In this document: positions 1-10,384 of the stretch, piece by piece
Numbering within the stretch: position 1 is the first letter of the stretch
How the letters are laid out: every line of letters starts with the position of its first letter
Source of the DNA: Methylomonas koyamae
GTDB taxonomy: Bacteria; Pseudomonadota; Gammaproteobacteria; Methylococcales; Methylomonadaceae
DNA length: 50,447 nt
Direction: 5' to 3'
Assembly (NCBI RefSeq): GCF_001644025.1
Contig: NZ_LUUK01000219.1
Span: forward strand, 1 to 50,447
Program-made: the position numbers and the translations under genes
Notes under the pieces: generated by a model
Databases searched by the model: none
What the model was told of the DNA's origin: nothing
Seen by the model: only the letters and a program-made list of their open reading frames with translations

Positions 1-3000
1 ACCAAGACCGCATCGGCATCGACGACAACTATTTCGAATTGGGCGGCGATTCTATTTTAAGCATTCAGATCGTGGCTAAGGCAAGACAAGCCGGGATCCG
101 ACTGGATTTGAAGCAGTTGTTTTCCGCCCAGACGATTGCCGTTCTCGCCGAATCGGCCGAGGCGGCCGAAAAATCCAGCGCCGAGCAAGGACGGGTAACG
201 GGGACGGTGATGCCTACTCCGATAGTGCATTACTTTTTCGAGACGGTGACCAAGGACGTTCAGCATTTCAATCAGTCAGTGCTGTTGGAAGTGCCGTCGG
301 ATATCGACGTTGCCGCATTGCGGAAGAGCTTGGCGGCGGTGCTCGATCATCACGATGTCCTTAGAATGCAAGTCAGGTCGCCGGTCGAGCTTTATATCCC
401 ACCCGATGGTGAGATAGAGCAGGTGCTTCAGTTGAATACCTTCCGCGATGCCGAGGATTTGGCCGAGCAGGCCGAAGCCGTCCAAGCTTCGCTGCAATGG
501 CTCAATGCGCCGTTGCTAAAGGTCGTGTTGTTCCAAGCGAAGCGGCAAGACTGTCATAGCCGTTTGTTTTTGGTGTTGCATCACTTGTTGGTGGACGGCG
601 TCTCTTGGCGGATTTTGTTGGAAGATTTACAGCTGGCTTATCAGGCGGCCAGCGCCGGACAAGTCCCGAATTTGCCGAAAAAAACCAGTGCCTTTCCCGC
701 TTGGGCCGAGCGCTTGCGGCAATGGTCCAATACCTTGCCCGACCAAGCCTATTGGCTGCGCCATTGTGAGTATGGCTTTGCCCGCTTGCCCGTGGACCAT
801 GCGGCCGGCAACAAGATAACCTTGGCCGATACCGTCGTCGAGTCCTTGCAACTCGACCATGAGATCACTCAAGCCTTGATGCTGGCGCCGAGAGCCTTAC
901 AAGCCAGCGTCGAAGAAGTGTTGCTGGCGGCGCTGCTGGAAAGCTTGTGGCAACGCTTGGGCAAAACAATGCTAGTCATCGAACTCGAAGGTCATGGCCG
1001 GGAGAATGTGTTCGAGGATTTGGACGTTTCCAGGAGCGTTGGCTGGTTTACCTCGCTGTTTCCGTTAGCGGTCGAGGCAAACCTAGCAACGGCCTTGGCC
1101 GCTGTCAAAGCGGCCATGCGCGCTTTGCCGCATCGGGGCTTGAGTTACGGTGTTTTGCGTTATTTGAGCGCCGACGCGACTCTGCGAAGGAAACTGGAGG
1201 ATGCGGAACAACGGGCTACCGGTATTCGCTTCAATTACTTGGGGCGTTTCGAGAAGGCTAAACAGGCTTCGGTATTCATCGCCCAGGCGCAAGAACGACG
1301 CGGCGACGAGCGCTCCGGCCGGCAGGATTTTGGCTTGTTGATGGATTTTAATGGCGCCGTACATCAAGATTGTCTAAGGCTGGAGTTGCGTTACAGCCCG
1401 TTACAGTTCGATCGTTCGACCGTTTTGCAATTGCTCGCCGATTTTAAACGACATTTGAGTGGCCTTTTGGCCCAGGCACCCGTCGAATCCGGCTTCGAGT
1501 TGGCAATGCCGGACGAGCAAAGGCTGAGCGACATGAGGCGGCGCGGCGGCGTGCGGGATGTTTATCCGCTCGCGCCGTTACAGCAAGGCTTGCTGTTTCA
1601 CAGCGTGTTCGACAGCCAATCCGGCAGCTACTTGCAACAAGTCAGTTGGCGTTTCAGCGGTGAGCTGCAAGTCGATTCCTGGCGGCGAGCTTGGCGGGAA
1701 TTGATCCGGCGGCACTCGATTTTAAGGACGGGCTTCGATTGGCCGGGCGCGCGGCAGCCACTGCAAGTGGTGTTTGATGACGTGCCGTTCGTGTGGCGGG
1801 ACCTCGATTACAGCAAAAAGTCGCCGGCGGAACGGCAGCAATTATCGGCAAGCTTTTTACGCCAAGACAGGCAAACGCCGTTCGATGTTAAAGCCCAGCC
1901 GTTATTGCGCTTTGCCCTATTGCGTTTGAGTGCCACGGAATCGGTGTTTGTTTGCAGCTATCATCATATTTTGCTGGACGGCTGGAGTTTGCCGAAACTG
2001 ATCGAGGACGCCTTCGGTCTTTATGCCGCTTACGTAAGCGGCCGGCAACCGTGTTTGCCGGATAGAAGGCCTTTTCGCGACTATATTGCTTGGTTGCTCG
2101 AACAGGATAGCCGCACGATGGAGGCTTATTGGCGGCGGCAACTCGATGGATTTAGCGACGTTAACAAACTGGCGATCGATAGCGGTGGCGACAGCCATAG
2201 CCTGCAGGCGGAGTTTGCTCAAGCGCAAGCGGTTTTGGATCGTAAGACGACAGCCGCTTTGCAACAGTTTGCTCAGCAACAACGGGTGACGGTCAACATT
2301 GTGTTGCAGGCGGCTTGGGTCGTGTTGCTGAGCCGGTATTGCGGCAGCCGCGACATTCTGTTCGGTTTGACGGTTTCCGGCCGGCCGGCCGAGTTGGAGC
2401 GGGTCGGCGACATGCTGGGTCTGTTTATCAACACCGTGCCGGTACGCGCGAAGTTGGCATCGGGGCAAACCGTGGAACAACTGTTGCGACAATTGATGGA
2501 CGACGGCATGGAGCGTGAGCCTTTTACTTATTTGCAACTGGCCGAAATGCAAGGCTGGAGTCAAGTGCCGGCGGGTCAGGCATTGTTTGACACGCTGTTC
2601 ATCTTCGAAAACTATCCGATAGACGAAGCGCTGAGCCAGTCCTCATCGATCTTGCAGCTGAACGATTTTCAAGTTTACGAGCAAACCGACTTGCCGTTGA
2701 CGCTGCTGGTGACGCCGGGCCGGGAATTGAGCTTGAAAATTTCCTATCAACGGCAACGCTTCGACGCCGACGCTATTCAAGGTGTGTTACGGCATTTGCA
2801 AGACATCCTGACGCGGATGTTAAGCGCACCTGGCGCTTTGCTGTCGGGGATAGGCTTGTTGTCGCAAGCGGCGCAGCAAGATTTGGTGCAGCTTGACCGG
2901 CGGGCGGTCGCCAGCCATTGTCTGCCGGGACTGTGTTTGCATAGTCTGATCGAGCGGCAGGCGCGGCAGTCCGCCAATAAAACCGCCGTGACATTCGGCG

Positions 3001-4724
3001 AGCAATCGCTGAGTTATGCCGAGTTGGAACAGCGGGCCGAGCGCATGGCCGGGCAGTTGCAGGCGTTGGGTATCGGCGTCGAAAGCGTCGTCGCGATCTG
3101 CATGCCGCGTTGCATCGAAATGATCGTGGCGTTGCTGGCGGTATTGAAAACCGGTGCCGCGTATTTGCCGCTGGATTTGAATTTGCCGGTCAAGCGTTTG
3201 CACTATATGGTCGAAGATTCGGGGGCGGAGTTGGTGCTGGTGTATGGTTCGACCGCGCCGGCGTTTCCGGTCGCCACATGCGATGTCGCCCGGCTATCGG
3301 CCGACGCCGCCGAAACGCGGTGCGAGCAAGTCCTGGTTCGGCCCGATAATCTGGCTTACGTGATTTACACGTCCGGCTCGACCGGCAAGCCGAAAGCCGT
3401 TCAAATCAGTCATAAAAATATCGTTAATTTCATGCTGACCATGGCGGAACGGCCCGGCATCGTTGCCGACGACCGCTTGTTGGCGGTGACGACCTTGGCG
3501 TTCGACATTGCCGCGTTGGAGTTGTATTTGCTGCTGACGGTGGGTGCCACCGTGGTATTGGCCGATAGCCTGCAAAGCGCTGACGGCCACGTCTTACAGG
3601 CTTTATTGCAAGAGCACGATATTACGCTGATGCAGGCGACGCCCGCCAGTTGGCGCCTGTTGCTCGCTTCCGGTTGGCAAGGCAGGCCCGGTTTTAAAGT
3701 GTTGTGCGGCGGCGAAGCCTTGCCGCTAAATTTGGCCGACCAGCTTAGGCAGCGAGCTGGCGAAGTGTGGAATGTCTACGGTCCGACCGAGACCACGGTT
3801 TGGTCTAGCCGTTGCCTGGTAACGGGCGACGGCAAGATCAAACTAGGCGAGCCTTTGGCCAACACCCGGTTGTACGTGGTTGATGAAGACTTGAATCTGC
3901 TGCCGCCGGGGTTTCCCGGCGAGTTGATGATAGCCGGGGAGGGCGTGGCCAGGGGGTATCGGCATCGCCCCGGTTTGACGGCCGAGCGCTTCATCCCCGA
4001 TCCTTTTTCGGCCGCCGGCGAACGCATGTACCGCACCGGAGATCAGGTCGTTCGCCATCTCGACGGCAGCATCGAATACTTGGGACGGCTCGATTTTCAA
4101 GCCAAAATCCGCGGTTATCGGATAGAGCTGGGCGAGATCGAAGCCCGGCTGGAAGATAGAGCCGATATCGAGCAAGCGGTGGCCGTCATCAATCAAACGC
4201 AGGCGGACAACCAGCAATTGCTGGTTTACTATCGCGGCAAGCTTTCGTCGGCCCGCGAGCTGCGCGATTACTTGGCGGAGTATTTGCCCGCCTATATGCT
4301 GCCTAGCGAATTTATTCATTTGGAAACGTTTGCGTTGACCCATTCCGGAAAAGTCGACCGCAAAGCCTTGCCCAAACCTCAACGTAGCGACGGTCCCAAA
4401 CCCGTTGCCGGTCAGCCAAAAACCCAAACTCAAAAACAACTGTTGGCCATCTGGCGGCAGGTATTGCAGCGCGACGATTTCGGCACCGAAGAGAGTTTCT
4501 TCGATTTGGGCGGCCATTCGTTATTGTTGATGCAAGTATGGAACGCGCTGCAACAACAGTATCCCGCCTTACAAACCGTTGATTTATTCCGCTATCCGAC
4601 GATAGCCAAATTGGCGGCTTTTCTGGATGACAGCGGCGCGGATGCCTCCGCCGCCGTTGCCAAAGCCGAACTTAAAGCGTCGAGGCAAAAAACCGTCCGG
4701 CGTAAAAATCTAATCAACAGCTAA
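1..4724 (+). CDS. Nonribosomal peptide synthetase, 5' end cut by window edge: (PCP)-E-C-A(Gly)-PCP
   Basis: The reading frame is already open at base 3, and the first visible residues are the end of a carrier domain (FELGGDSI; phosphopantetheine Ser codon 51-53), so the true start lies upstream. Next comes an epimerization domain at about 195-1500: HHLLVDGVSWRIL with the His pair at 579-584, GHGREN, DVSRSVGWFTS and FNYLGRFE. A condensation domain of DCL type follows at about 1557-2850 (PLAPLQQGLLFH, HHILLDGWS), which fits a D-configured donor. The adenylation domain spans about 2935-4370 (YTSGSTGKPK, YGPTETT, GKVDRKALP). Its pocket, aligned by eye to GrsA PheA, reads D-I-L-Q-L-G-V-V-W-K, close to the known glycine code. 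The last domain is a carrier (GGHSL, Ser codon 4518-4520). The gene ends 8 bases before the PKS start. The basic C-terminal tail may be a docking element (inference). The residue loaded on the first carrier is not visible. Confidence 0.95.
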   Translation, partial: QDRIGIDDNYFELGGDSILSIQIVAKARQAGIRLDLKQLFSAQTIAVLAESAEAAEKSSAEQGRVTGTVMPTPIVHYFFETVTKDVQHFNQSVLLEVPSDIDVAALRKSLAAVLDHHDVLRMQVRSPVELYIPPDGEIEQVLQLNTFRDAEDLAEQAEAVQASLQWLNAPLLKVVLFQAKRQDCHSRLFLVLHHLLVDGVSWRILLEDLQLAYQAASAGQVPNLPKKTSAFPAWAERLRQWSNTLPDQAYWLRHCEYGFARLPVDHAAGNKITLADTVVESLQLDHEITQALMLAPRALQASVEEVLLAALLESLWQRLGKTMLVIELEGHGRENVFEDLDVSRSVGWFTSLFPLAVEANLATALAAVKAAMRALPHRGLSYGVLRYLSADATLRRKLEDAEQRATGIRFNYLGRFEKAKQASVFIAQAQERRGDERSGRQDFGLLMDFNGAVHQDCLRLELRYSPLQFDRSTVLQLLADFKRHLSGLLAQAPVESGFELAMPDEQRLSDMRRRGGVRDVYPLAPLQQGLLFHSVFDSQSGSYLQQVSWRFSGELQVDSWRRAWRELIRRHSILRTGFDWPGARQPLQVVFDDVPFVWRDLDYSKKSPAERQQLSASFLRQDRQTPFDVKAQPLLRFALLRLSATESVFVCSYHHILLDGWSLPKLIEDAFGLYAAYVSGRQPCLPDRRPFRDYIAWLLEQDSRTMEAYWRRQLDGFSDVNKLAIDSGGDSHSLQAEFAQAQAVLDRKTTAALQQFAQQQRVTVNIVLQAAWVVLLSRYCGSRDILFGLTVSGRPAELERVGDMLGLFINTVPVRAKLASGQTVEQLLRQLMDDGMEREPFTYLQLAEMQGWSQVPAGQALFDTLFIFENYPIDEALSQSSSILQLNDFQVYEQTDLPLTLLVTPGRELSLKISYQRQRFDADAIQGVLRHLQDILTRMLSAPGALLSGIGLLSQAAQQDLVQLDRRAVASHCLPGLCLHSLIERQARQSANKTAVTFGEQSLSYAELEQRAERMAGQLQALGIGVESVVAICMPRCIEMIVALLAVLKTGAAYLPLDLNLPVKRLHYMVEDSGAELVLVYGSTAPAFPVATCDVARLSADAAETRCEQVLVRPDNLAYVIYTSGSTGKPKAVQISHKNIVNFMLTMAERPGIVADDRLLAVTTLAFDIAALELYLLLTVGATVVLADSLQSADGHVLQALLQEHDITLMQATPASWRLLLASGWQGRPGFKVLCGGEALPLNLADQLRQRAGEVWNVYGPTETTVWSSRCLVTGDGKIKLGEPLANTRLYVVDEDLNLLPPGFPGELMIAGEGVARGYRHRPGLTAERFIPDPFSAAGERMYRTGDQVVRHLDGSIEYLGRLDFQAKIRGYRIELGEIEARLEDRADIEQAVAVINQTQADNQQLLVYYRGKLSSARELRDYLAEYLPAYMLPSEFIHLETFALTHSGKVDRKALPKPQRSDGPKPVAGQPKTQTQKQLLAIWRQVLQRDDFGTEESFFDLGGHSLLLMQVWNALQQQYPALQTVDLFRYPTIAKLAAFLDDSGADASAAVAKAELKASRQKTVRRKNLINS

Positions 4725-4732
4725 GCGCAACC

Positions 4733-7700
4733 ATGAACGAACAACAGTCAGCGGAAAACGAATTGGAGCCGATCGCGATCGTCAGCATGGCGTGCCGCTT
4801 TCCGAAAGCGGACGGTATCGAGGACTTATGGCGCTTGTTGATTCAGGGCGAAGAGGGCATACGGTTTTTTTCCGACGAGGAACTGCTTGCCGCCGGCGTT
4901 TCGCCGTCGCAGTTGGCGCAGCCGGCTTATGTCAAAGCCAAGGGCATGATCGAAGGCATCGAAAATTTCGATGCGCATTTGTTCGGTTACACGCCGCGCG
5001 AAGCCGAGTTGATGGACCCTCAGCAACGGGTCTTGCTCGAATGCGCTTGGCAGCTATTGGAAAGGGCGGCATTGGATCCTGACCGCTTCGAAGGCGATAT
5101 GGCCGCTTATGTCGGCGTGGGCATGAATATCTATTTGCTCAGCCATTTGTTGAGCGATTACCGGCTGAAAGAATCGACCGATTTTTACCAAATGCTGATC
5201 GGCAGCGATAAAGACTTTGCCGCCACCCGCTTGGCGTATAAATTGAATTTGAAAGGCCCGGCGGTCGCGGTCAATACGGCCTGCTCGACGTCTCTGGTTG
5301 CCGTGCATTACGCCTGCCAAAGCCTGTGGGATTATCAATGCGACGCGGCCATCGCGGGCGGGGCGACGTTATTGGTGCCGCAACGGGCGGGTTATTTCTA
5401 CCAAGAAGGCGGAATTCCTTCGGCGGACGGCCATTGCCGGGCCTTCGACGCCCAGGCGGGCGGCACGGTGCCTGCCAGCGGCGCCGGGCTGGTGTTGCTC
5501 AAACGCCTGGAGGATGCCCTACGGGATAGTGATACGATTTATGCGGTCATCAAAGGCTCGGCGGTCAATAACGACGGTGCCGATAAACTGGGATTTACCG
5601 CGCCCAGCGTCAACGGCCAAGCGGCGGTTATTGCGGAAGCCCTGGCCGTGGCGGGCGTATCGGCCGATAGCATCGGTTATGTCGAAGCCCACGGCACGGC
5701 GACGCCGCTGGGTGATCCGATCGAGGTGGCCGCGCTGAAACAGGCTTTTGCCAGGGCGAAGCAAAAGCAATATTGCGCGTTGGGTTCGATCAAATCCAAT
5801 CTCGGCCATATGGATACCGCGGCCGGCATTGCCGGTTTGATCAAGGCGGCATTGATGTTGCGGCACAAGCAAATCCCGGCGTCGCTGCATTTCAATCAAG
5901 CCAATCCGAACATCGATTTCCAGCAAAGTCCTTTCTACGTCAACCGACAGTTGCAGGATTGGCCGCGGACCGAGTGCCCGCGGCGCGCCGGCGTCAGTTC
6001 TTTCGGTATCGGCGGCACCAACGCTCACGTGGTGCTGGAAGAAGCCCCCGAAATCCTGCATTCCGCCGACGCCGGCAGAGCGCGGCAAATCCTGCCCTTA
6101 TCAGCCAAATCGCCGGAAGCCTTGGCGCGGCTGGCGGCGTCACTGGCAGAGCATTTAACCCAGCGGGAAGAATTGTCGTTGGCCGATGTGGCTTATAGTC
6201 TAGCGGTCGGTCGCCGGGAACTGCCGCTAAGGCGGTTCGTGTTGGCGGAAAACCTGCAGCAAGCGGCGCAAGCCTTGAGCCGTGAGGAGGAAGACTATGA
6301 TGCGACCGTCAAACCGGCGCTGGTGTTTATGTTTCCCGGCCAGGGCACGCAAAAAGCCGGCATGGGACTGGCTCTTTACCAGAGCGAAGCGGTGTTTAAG
6401 CAGGAAGTGGACGTTTGCTGCGACTATTTACAAGCGCTGTTGGGTTTGGATTTAAGGGCTTTGATGTTTCCAGAGCCTGGGCAGGAGCAACAGGCGGAGT
6501 GGCGGCTACGGCAAACCGAACATACTCAGCCGGCGTTATTTGTTTTCGAATACGCCTTGGCCAAGCAATTGATTGCCTGGGGCATAGCACCTGCGGCGAT
6601 GATAGGCCACAGTTTGGGCGAATACGTCGCGGCCTGTCTCGCTGGGGTATTTAGCCTGGAACAGGCTTTAACGCTGGTGGCGGAACGCGCTCGCTTGATG
6701 GCGGAAGCGCCGTCCGGCGGTATGCTGGCGGTCAGGGCGACGGAAGCGCAATGCCGGCCCTGGTTGACTGACGACTTGGTGTTGGCGGCGGTGAATGCCG
6801 AAAACCAATGCGTGTTAAGCGGCAGTCAAACGGCCATCGATCGCTTATTGCCAACCCTGAAAGAGCAAGGCATTGCCTATCATCCCTTGGCGGTGTCCCA
6901 TGCTTTCCATTCGCCCTTGATGCAGACGGCGGCTGACCAGTTTGCCGAGTCGTTCCAAACGCTGAACCTGCGGCCCAATGCGATTCCCTTTGTCTCCAAC
7001 TTGAGCGGTGACTGGTACGATGCGACCGATTCGTCGGCTGCGTATTGGCAACAACACATGCTGAAACCGGTGCGTTTCTCCGACGGCTTGCAGACGCTGT
7101 GTGCCGAATTCGGGCAATTGCTGTTATTGGAAGTCGGTGCCGGACATACCTTGCAGGTCTTGGCCAAGCCGCTGTTGCAAGGTGGACAAGCGGCCTTGGG
7201 CACCTTGGCCGATGCGGGTTCCGATTTACAGGCCTGTGTTGCCGAGCTTTGGCGCGCCGGCATCGCGGTCGATTGGCAGCGTTTTTATCGAGATCAGCAG
7301 CGGCAACGCTTGGCCCTACCGACGTATCCTTTTCAGCGCCAGCGTTACTGGGTCGAGGCGAGAACAGCCGATAGCCAAGCGCCTTGCCGGGACGAGAGCG
7401 CGGATTTGAGCCATTGGTTCTCTACGGTTAATTGGCAGCGCTGCTTGTTGCCGCCGACAACCGACCGGCTGGCGGCGGACGGCTATTTGGCGTTTGTCGG
7501 CGCCGAAGGACTAGATTTGGAAGCGGCTTCGCAACCTTGGCGGCAAATAACCATGGCGGCGAATTACCGAACTGTCAGCGATGGAGTTTGTACTTTAAAT
7601 CCGGCCCGGGAAGACGATTTCGAGCGTTTAATCGGCGACTTGGGCTTGGCGGGCCAGGTGCTGGAAGTGGTGTATGCCTGGCACCAGAGCCAAGCATCTT

Positions 7701-10384
7701 ACGCCGAGCCTTATCTGGGCTTGTTGCATTTTTGCAAAGCATGGCAGCGCTTGTCGCCGGGTACGCCGTGCCGCATCAGCGTCGTCACTCGCGACTTGTT
7801 CGAAGTGAGCGGCGCGGAAACAGCGCTGTCGCCGTTACAGGCTTTATTGCTGGGCCCAGTTAAAGTCGTGCCGCAGGAATATCCGCACATACAGTGCCGT
7901 TTGGTCGATCTCGACGCTAGTCTGTCCGTGAGACCGGACATGTTGGCCTTGCATCCCAAGCTTTCGGTGGTGGCGTGGCGGAACGGTTATTACTGGCAGC
8001 CGGTACTCGAAAGCCTGGATTTGCCGGAACCGGACCGGGATGCTTTGAAACGCGGCGGCCGTTACTTGATTACCGGCGGCTTGGGCGGCATCGGTCTATT
8101 GCTGGCAGGCTTTTTGGCGCGTCATTATCAAGCCAGATTGCTGTTGACCAGCCGGCAAGCGTTTCCGGAGCCTAGCCTATGGCCGTCCGCCGTCGAACTA
8201 GACGATAGCGAGGATTTTAATGCTTTGGTCGCGGATTTGGCGCAGACCGAGCGTAGGCTGATAGCCGAGCTGCGGATTCCCGGCTTGGACGATTTTCCGG
8301 GCTTGCAATCAAGCCTGGAACGATTATGCAGCCTGCATTTGTTGAATTTTTTCGCGCAGTCCGGCATCTCGCCTTACGGTGGCACGTGGTGGACCGTGAG
8401 CGAAATCGGTGCTCGACTGCAACTCCTGGCCAAATTCGACAAATTTTTAGGCCTGCTATTGGCAATTTTGCAACGAGACGGTTTGGTCGTTTGGCAAGGC
8501 GAGCGTTTTCGTTTCAATTTAGATGCGCCTTGCGAATGGTCGATCGAAATTCGGCAGCTCGAACGCCGGATCGATAGCGATTATCCCGGCTTTAAAGCTT
8601 TATACGAAATGGTGGCGCATTGCGTGGCCCATTTTGCCGAGGCCTTGTCCGGCAAAATAGAAGCGATCGGCGTGTTATATCCCGACGGCGATCGCAGCTT
8701 GATTTCGGAAACCGGCAAAAAAACCGTCGAACACTCCAATCACCGGGTTTATTACCAGTTATTAAAACATTTCGTTCATCGCACCCTCGATAGTTCCGAT
8801 GGCGTCGTCAGGATACTCGAAGTCGGCGGCGGCAGCGGCGTGCTGACCGGTCAGATCGCGCCCGGCTTGTTGGGCAAGAAGGTCGAATATTATTTCACCG
8901 ACATCGGCAAGTCGTTTGTGCTGAAAGTACAGCAACAAGCGCAAGCGCAAGGTTTCGATTTCATGCGCTTTGCGGTATTCGATATTTTTCGGGATCCCGT
9001 TGCCCAAGGTTTCGAGTTTCAAAGTTTCGATTTGATTTACGGCTTGGATGTCGTGCATGCGACGCCGGATGTCGCTAAAGCGGTGACTCAGCTCAGCCGC
9101 TTATTGAAACCGGGCGGGGCGTTGTGCTTGGTGGAAACCCCGCCGATTCCGCGTTGGTACGAGATGGTTTGGGGGCTGGCCGAGGGTTGGTGGTATTTTA
9201 ACGATACCGAACTGCGGTCCGGCACGACGCCATTGTTGAGTCCGGATGCTTGGCAAGAAGTGTTGCAAGGTAGCGGTTTGTTCGCTGATGTGGCGGTGTT
9301 CCCGCGCGAAGCCGAGGCGCGGGCGAAAACCGATTGTTGCCTGGTCGTCGGTCGGGCGCCGGGCCAAAAGCGGCTTGCAACTGGAGACGGCCATACCCGC
9401 GCCAGGCCGCAGGCCGAAACCGTGGCCAGCTTGTTGGATATGCAAAGACTCGGCGCCGAAGTGCTGGTTTGCACGGCCGACGTTTGCGATCGGCAAGCCA
9501 TGCAAGCTGCGGTCGAGCAAGCCCGCTTGGCCTACGGTGGATTGGATGGGGTGTTCCATACCGCCGCCAGCGATAGTCGGGGCTTAATCGATCTGCAAGA
9601 CCAGTCGCGCTCTTTGGCCGAGTTGCAACCCAAAGTCGTCGGAACCCAGGTGTTGCAACAATGCCTGGATTTCAAACAACTGGATTTTGTCGCCTTGTTT
9701 TCGTCGTTGAATGCCATCACCGGCGGCCAGGGAAATATTGCCTATACGGCGGCGAACAGCTATTTGGATGCCTTTGCCCATTATTGCCGTCACCGCGACT
9801 TGGGTAGGGTTTACGCGTTGGATTGGGACCGTTGGCAAAGCATCGGTCAGGCGGTCGCTTTCGAGCGGCGGGTCGCCGATAGCTCGGGTGCTGTTTTGCA
9901 AGGCGGCATTAGCGATGTCGAAGGTTGCGAAGCCCTGCGTAGAGCGCTGGCATCGGGCTACCGCCAGTTGTTGATTCGAACCGGGCGCGGCCGGGAACTG
10001 AGTCCGTCGACAGTGGAATCCGCCGCCGAGTCTCGGCCAAGCGGCCACCAGCGGCCGCATTTGGCCCAGCGCTATGTCGCGCCGGAAAACGAAATCCAGC
10101 AATTGATCGCCGGGGTTTGGTCCGATGTGCTCGGCGTCGCCCAGCCGGGCATACACGACGAGTTCGCCGCGTTGGGCGGGGATTCTTTGATTGCGATTCG
10201 GGTCGTATCGCGGCTGAAAGAGGCGCTGGATATGAATCTGGAAGTGAAGTTAGTCTTCGAATACAGCACCATCGCCCGTTTGGCCGACCGGATCCAGACC
10301 CTGCAATCGGTGCTACGCCTGTCGGCTGCCGATACGGATGTCAACGAAGACGATGAAACCCAATATGAAGGCGGTGTCATTTGA
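4733..10384 (+). CDS. Type I polyketide synthase: KS-AT-[KR split by nested methyltransferase]-ACP
   Basis: This 1883-residue protein extends the peptidyl chain by one ketide unit. The KS covers about residues 12-440 and has the Cys in NTACSTS (C184), HGTATPLGDP (H320) and NLGH (H359), so the triad is complete. The AT covers about 530-830 with GHSLGEY (S627) and HAFH (723-726), the signature of malonyl-CoA selectivity. A KR structural region follows (about 900-1100), then the KR nucleotide motif GGLGGIG (about 1113). A methyltransferase is inserted at about 1165-1545, with a helical/winged N-part, motif I ILEVGGGSG near 1360 and a GLAEGWWYF motif typical of PKS C-methyltransferases. The KR then resumes (GAEVLVCTADVCD) with the SSLN Ser, Y1671 and N1675, so the reductase looks active. 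The ACP Ser is S1818 (GGDSL). There is no DH or ER, so an alpha-methyl-beta-hydroxy unit is expected. The C-terminal tail is acidic and overlaps the next gene by 4 bases. Confidence 0.95.
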   Translation: MNEQQSAENELEPIAIVSMACRFPKADGIEDLWRLLIQGEEGIRFFSDEELLAAGVSPSQLAQPAYVKAKGMIEGIENFDAHLFGYTPREAELMDPQQRVLLECAWQLLERAALDPDRFEGDMAAYVGVGMNIYLLSHLLSDYRLKESTDFYQMLIGSDKDFAATRLAYKLNLKGPAVAVNTACSTSLVAVHYACQSLWDYQCDAAIAGGATLLVPQRAGYFYQEGGIPSADGHCRAFDAQAGGTVPASGAGLVLLKRLEDALRDSDTIYAVIKGSAVNNDGADKLGFTAPSVNGQAAVIAEALAVAGVSADSIGYVEAHGTATPLGDPIEVAALKQAFARAKQKQYCALGSIKSNLGHMDTAAGIAGLIKAALMLRHKQIPASLHFNQANPNIDFQQSPFYVNRQLQDWPRTECPRRAGVSSFGIGGTNAHVVLEEAPEILHSADAGRARQILPLSAKSPEALARLAASLAEHLTQREELSLADVAYSLAVGRRELPLRRFVLAENLQQAAQALSREEEDYDATVKPALVFMFPGQGTQKAGMGLALYQSEAVFKQEVDVCCDYLQALLGLDLRALMFPEPGQEQQAEWRLRQTEHTQPALFVFEYALAKQLIAWGIAPAAMIGHSLGEYVAACLAGVFSLEQALTLVAERARLMAEAPSGGMLAVRATEAQCRPWLTDDLVLAAVNAENQCVLSGSQTAIDRLLPTLKEQGIAYHPLAVSHAFHSPLMQTAADQFAESFQTLNLRPNAIPFVSNLSGDWYDATDSSAAYWQQHMLKPVRFSDGLQTLCAEFGQLLLLEVGAGHTLQVLAKPLLQGGQAALGTLADAGSDLQACVAELWRAGIAVDWQRFYRDQQRQRLALPTYPFQRQRYWVEARTADSQAPCRDESADLSHWFSTVNWQRCLLPPTTDRLAADGYLAFVGAEGLDLEAASQPWRQITMAANYRTVSDGVCTLNPAREDDFERLIGDLGLAGQVLEVVYAWHQSQASYAEPYLGLLHFCKAWQRLSPGTPCRISVVTRDLFEVSGAETALSPLQALLLGPVKVVPQEYPHIQCRLVDLDASLSVRPDMLALHPKLSVVAWRNGYYWQPVLESLDLPEPDRDALKRGGRYLITGGLGGIGLLLAGFLARHYQARLLLTSRQAFPEPSLWPSAVELDDSEDFNALVADLAQTERRLIAELRIPGLDDFPGLQSSLERLCSLHLLNFFAQSGISPYGGTWWTVSEIGARLQLLAKFDKFLGLLLAILQRDGLVVWQGERFRFNLDAPCEWSIEIRQLERRIDSDYPGFKALYEMVAHCVAHFAEALSGKIEAIGVLYPDGDRSLISETGKKTVEHSNHRVYYQLLKHFVHRTLDSSDGVVRILEVGGGSGVLTGQIAPGLLGKKVEYYFTDIGKSFVLKVQQQAQAQGFDFMRFAVFDIFRDPVAQGFEFQSFDLIYGLDVVHATPDVAKAVTQLSRLLKPGGALCLVETPPIPRWYEMVWGLAEGWWYFNDTELRSGTTPLLSPDAWQEVLQGSGLFADVAVFPREAEARAKTDCCLVVGRAPGQKRLATGDGHTRARPQAETVASLLDMQRLGAEVLVCTADVCDRQAMQAAVEQARLAYGGLDGVFHTAASDSRGLIDLQDQSRSLAELQPKVVGTQVLQQCLDFKQLDFVALFSSLNAITGGQGNIAYTAANSYLDAFAHYCRHRDLGRVYALDWDRWQSIGQAVAFERRVADSSGAVLQGGISDVEGCEALRRALASGYRQLLIRTGRGRELSPSTVESAAESRPSGHQRPHLAQRYVAPENEIQQLIAGVWSDVLGVAQPGIHDEFAALGGDSLIAIRVVSRLKEALDMNLEVKLVFEYSTIARLADRIQTLQSVLRLSAADTDVNEDDETQYEGGVI

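Noticed and set aside
2382..2396. Repeated GGCCGGCCGGCCGAG stretches (also near 16855) as mobile or recombination repeats
   Set aside because: They encode the same conserved SGRPAE motif in homologous C domains and are explained by shared protein sequence.
3843..4517. Long reverse-strand open frame opposite the first NRPS adenylation/carrier region
   Set aside because: It lies entirely opposite a well-supported adenylation and carrier domain, and its sequence shows no family motif. Such frames arise from GC-rich codon bias; several others opposite the synthetases (1917-2564, 5519-6088, 24475-25191) were dropped for the same reason.
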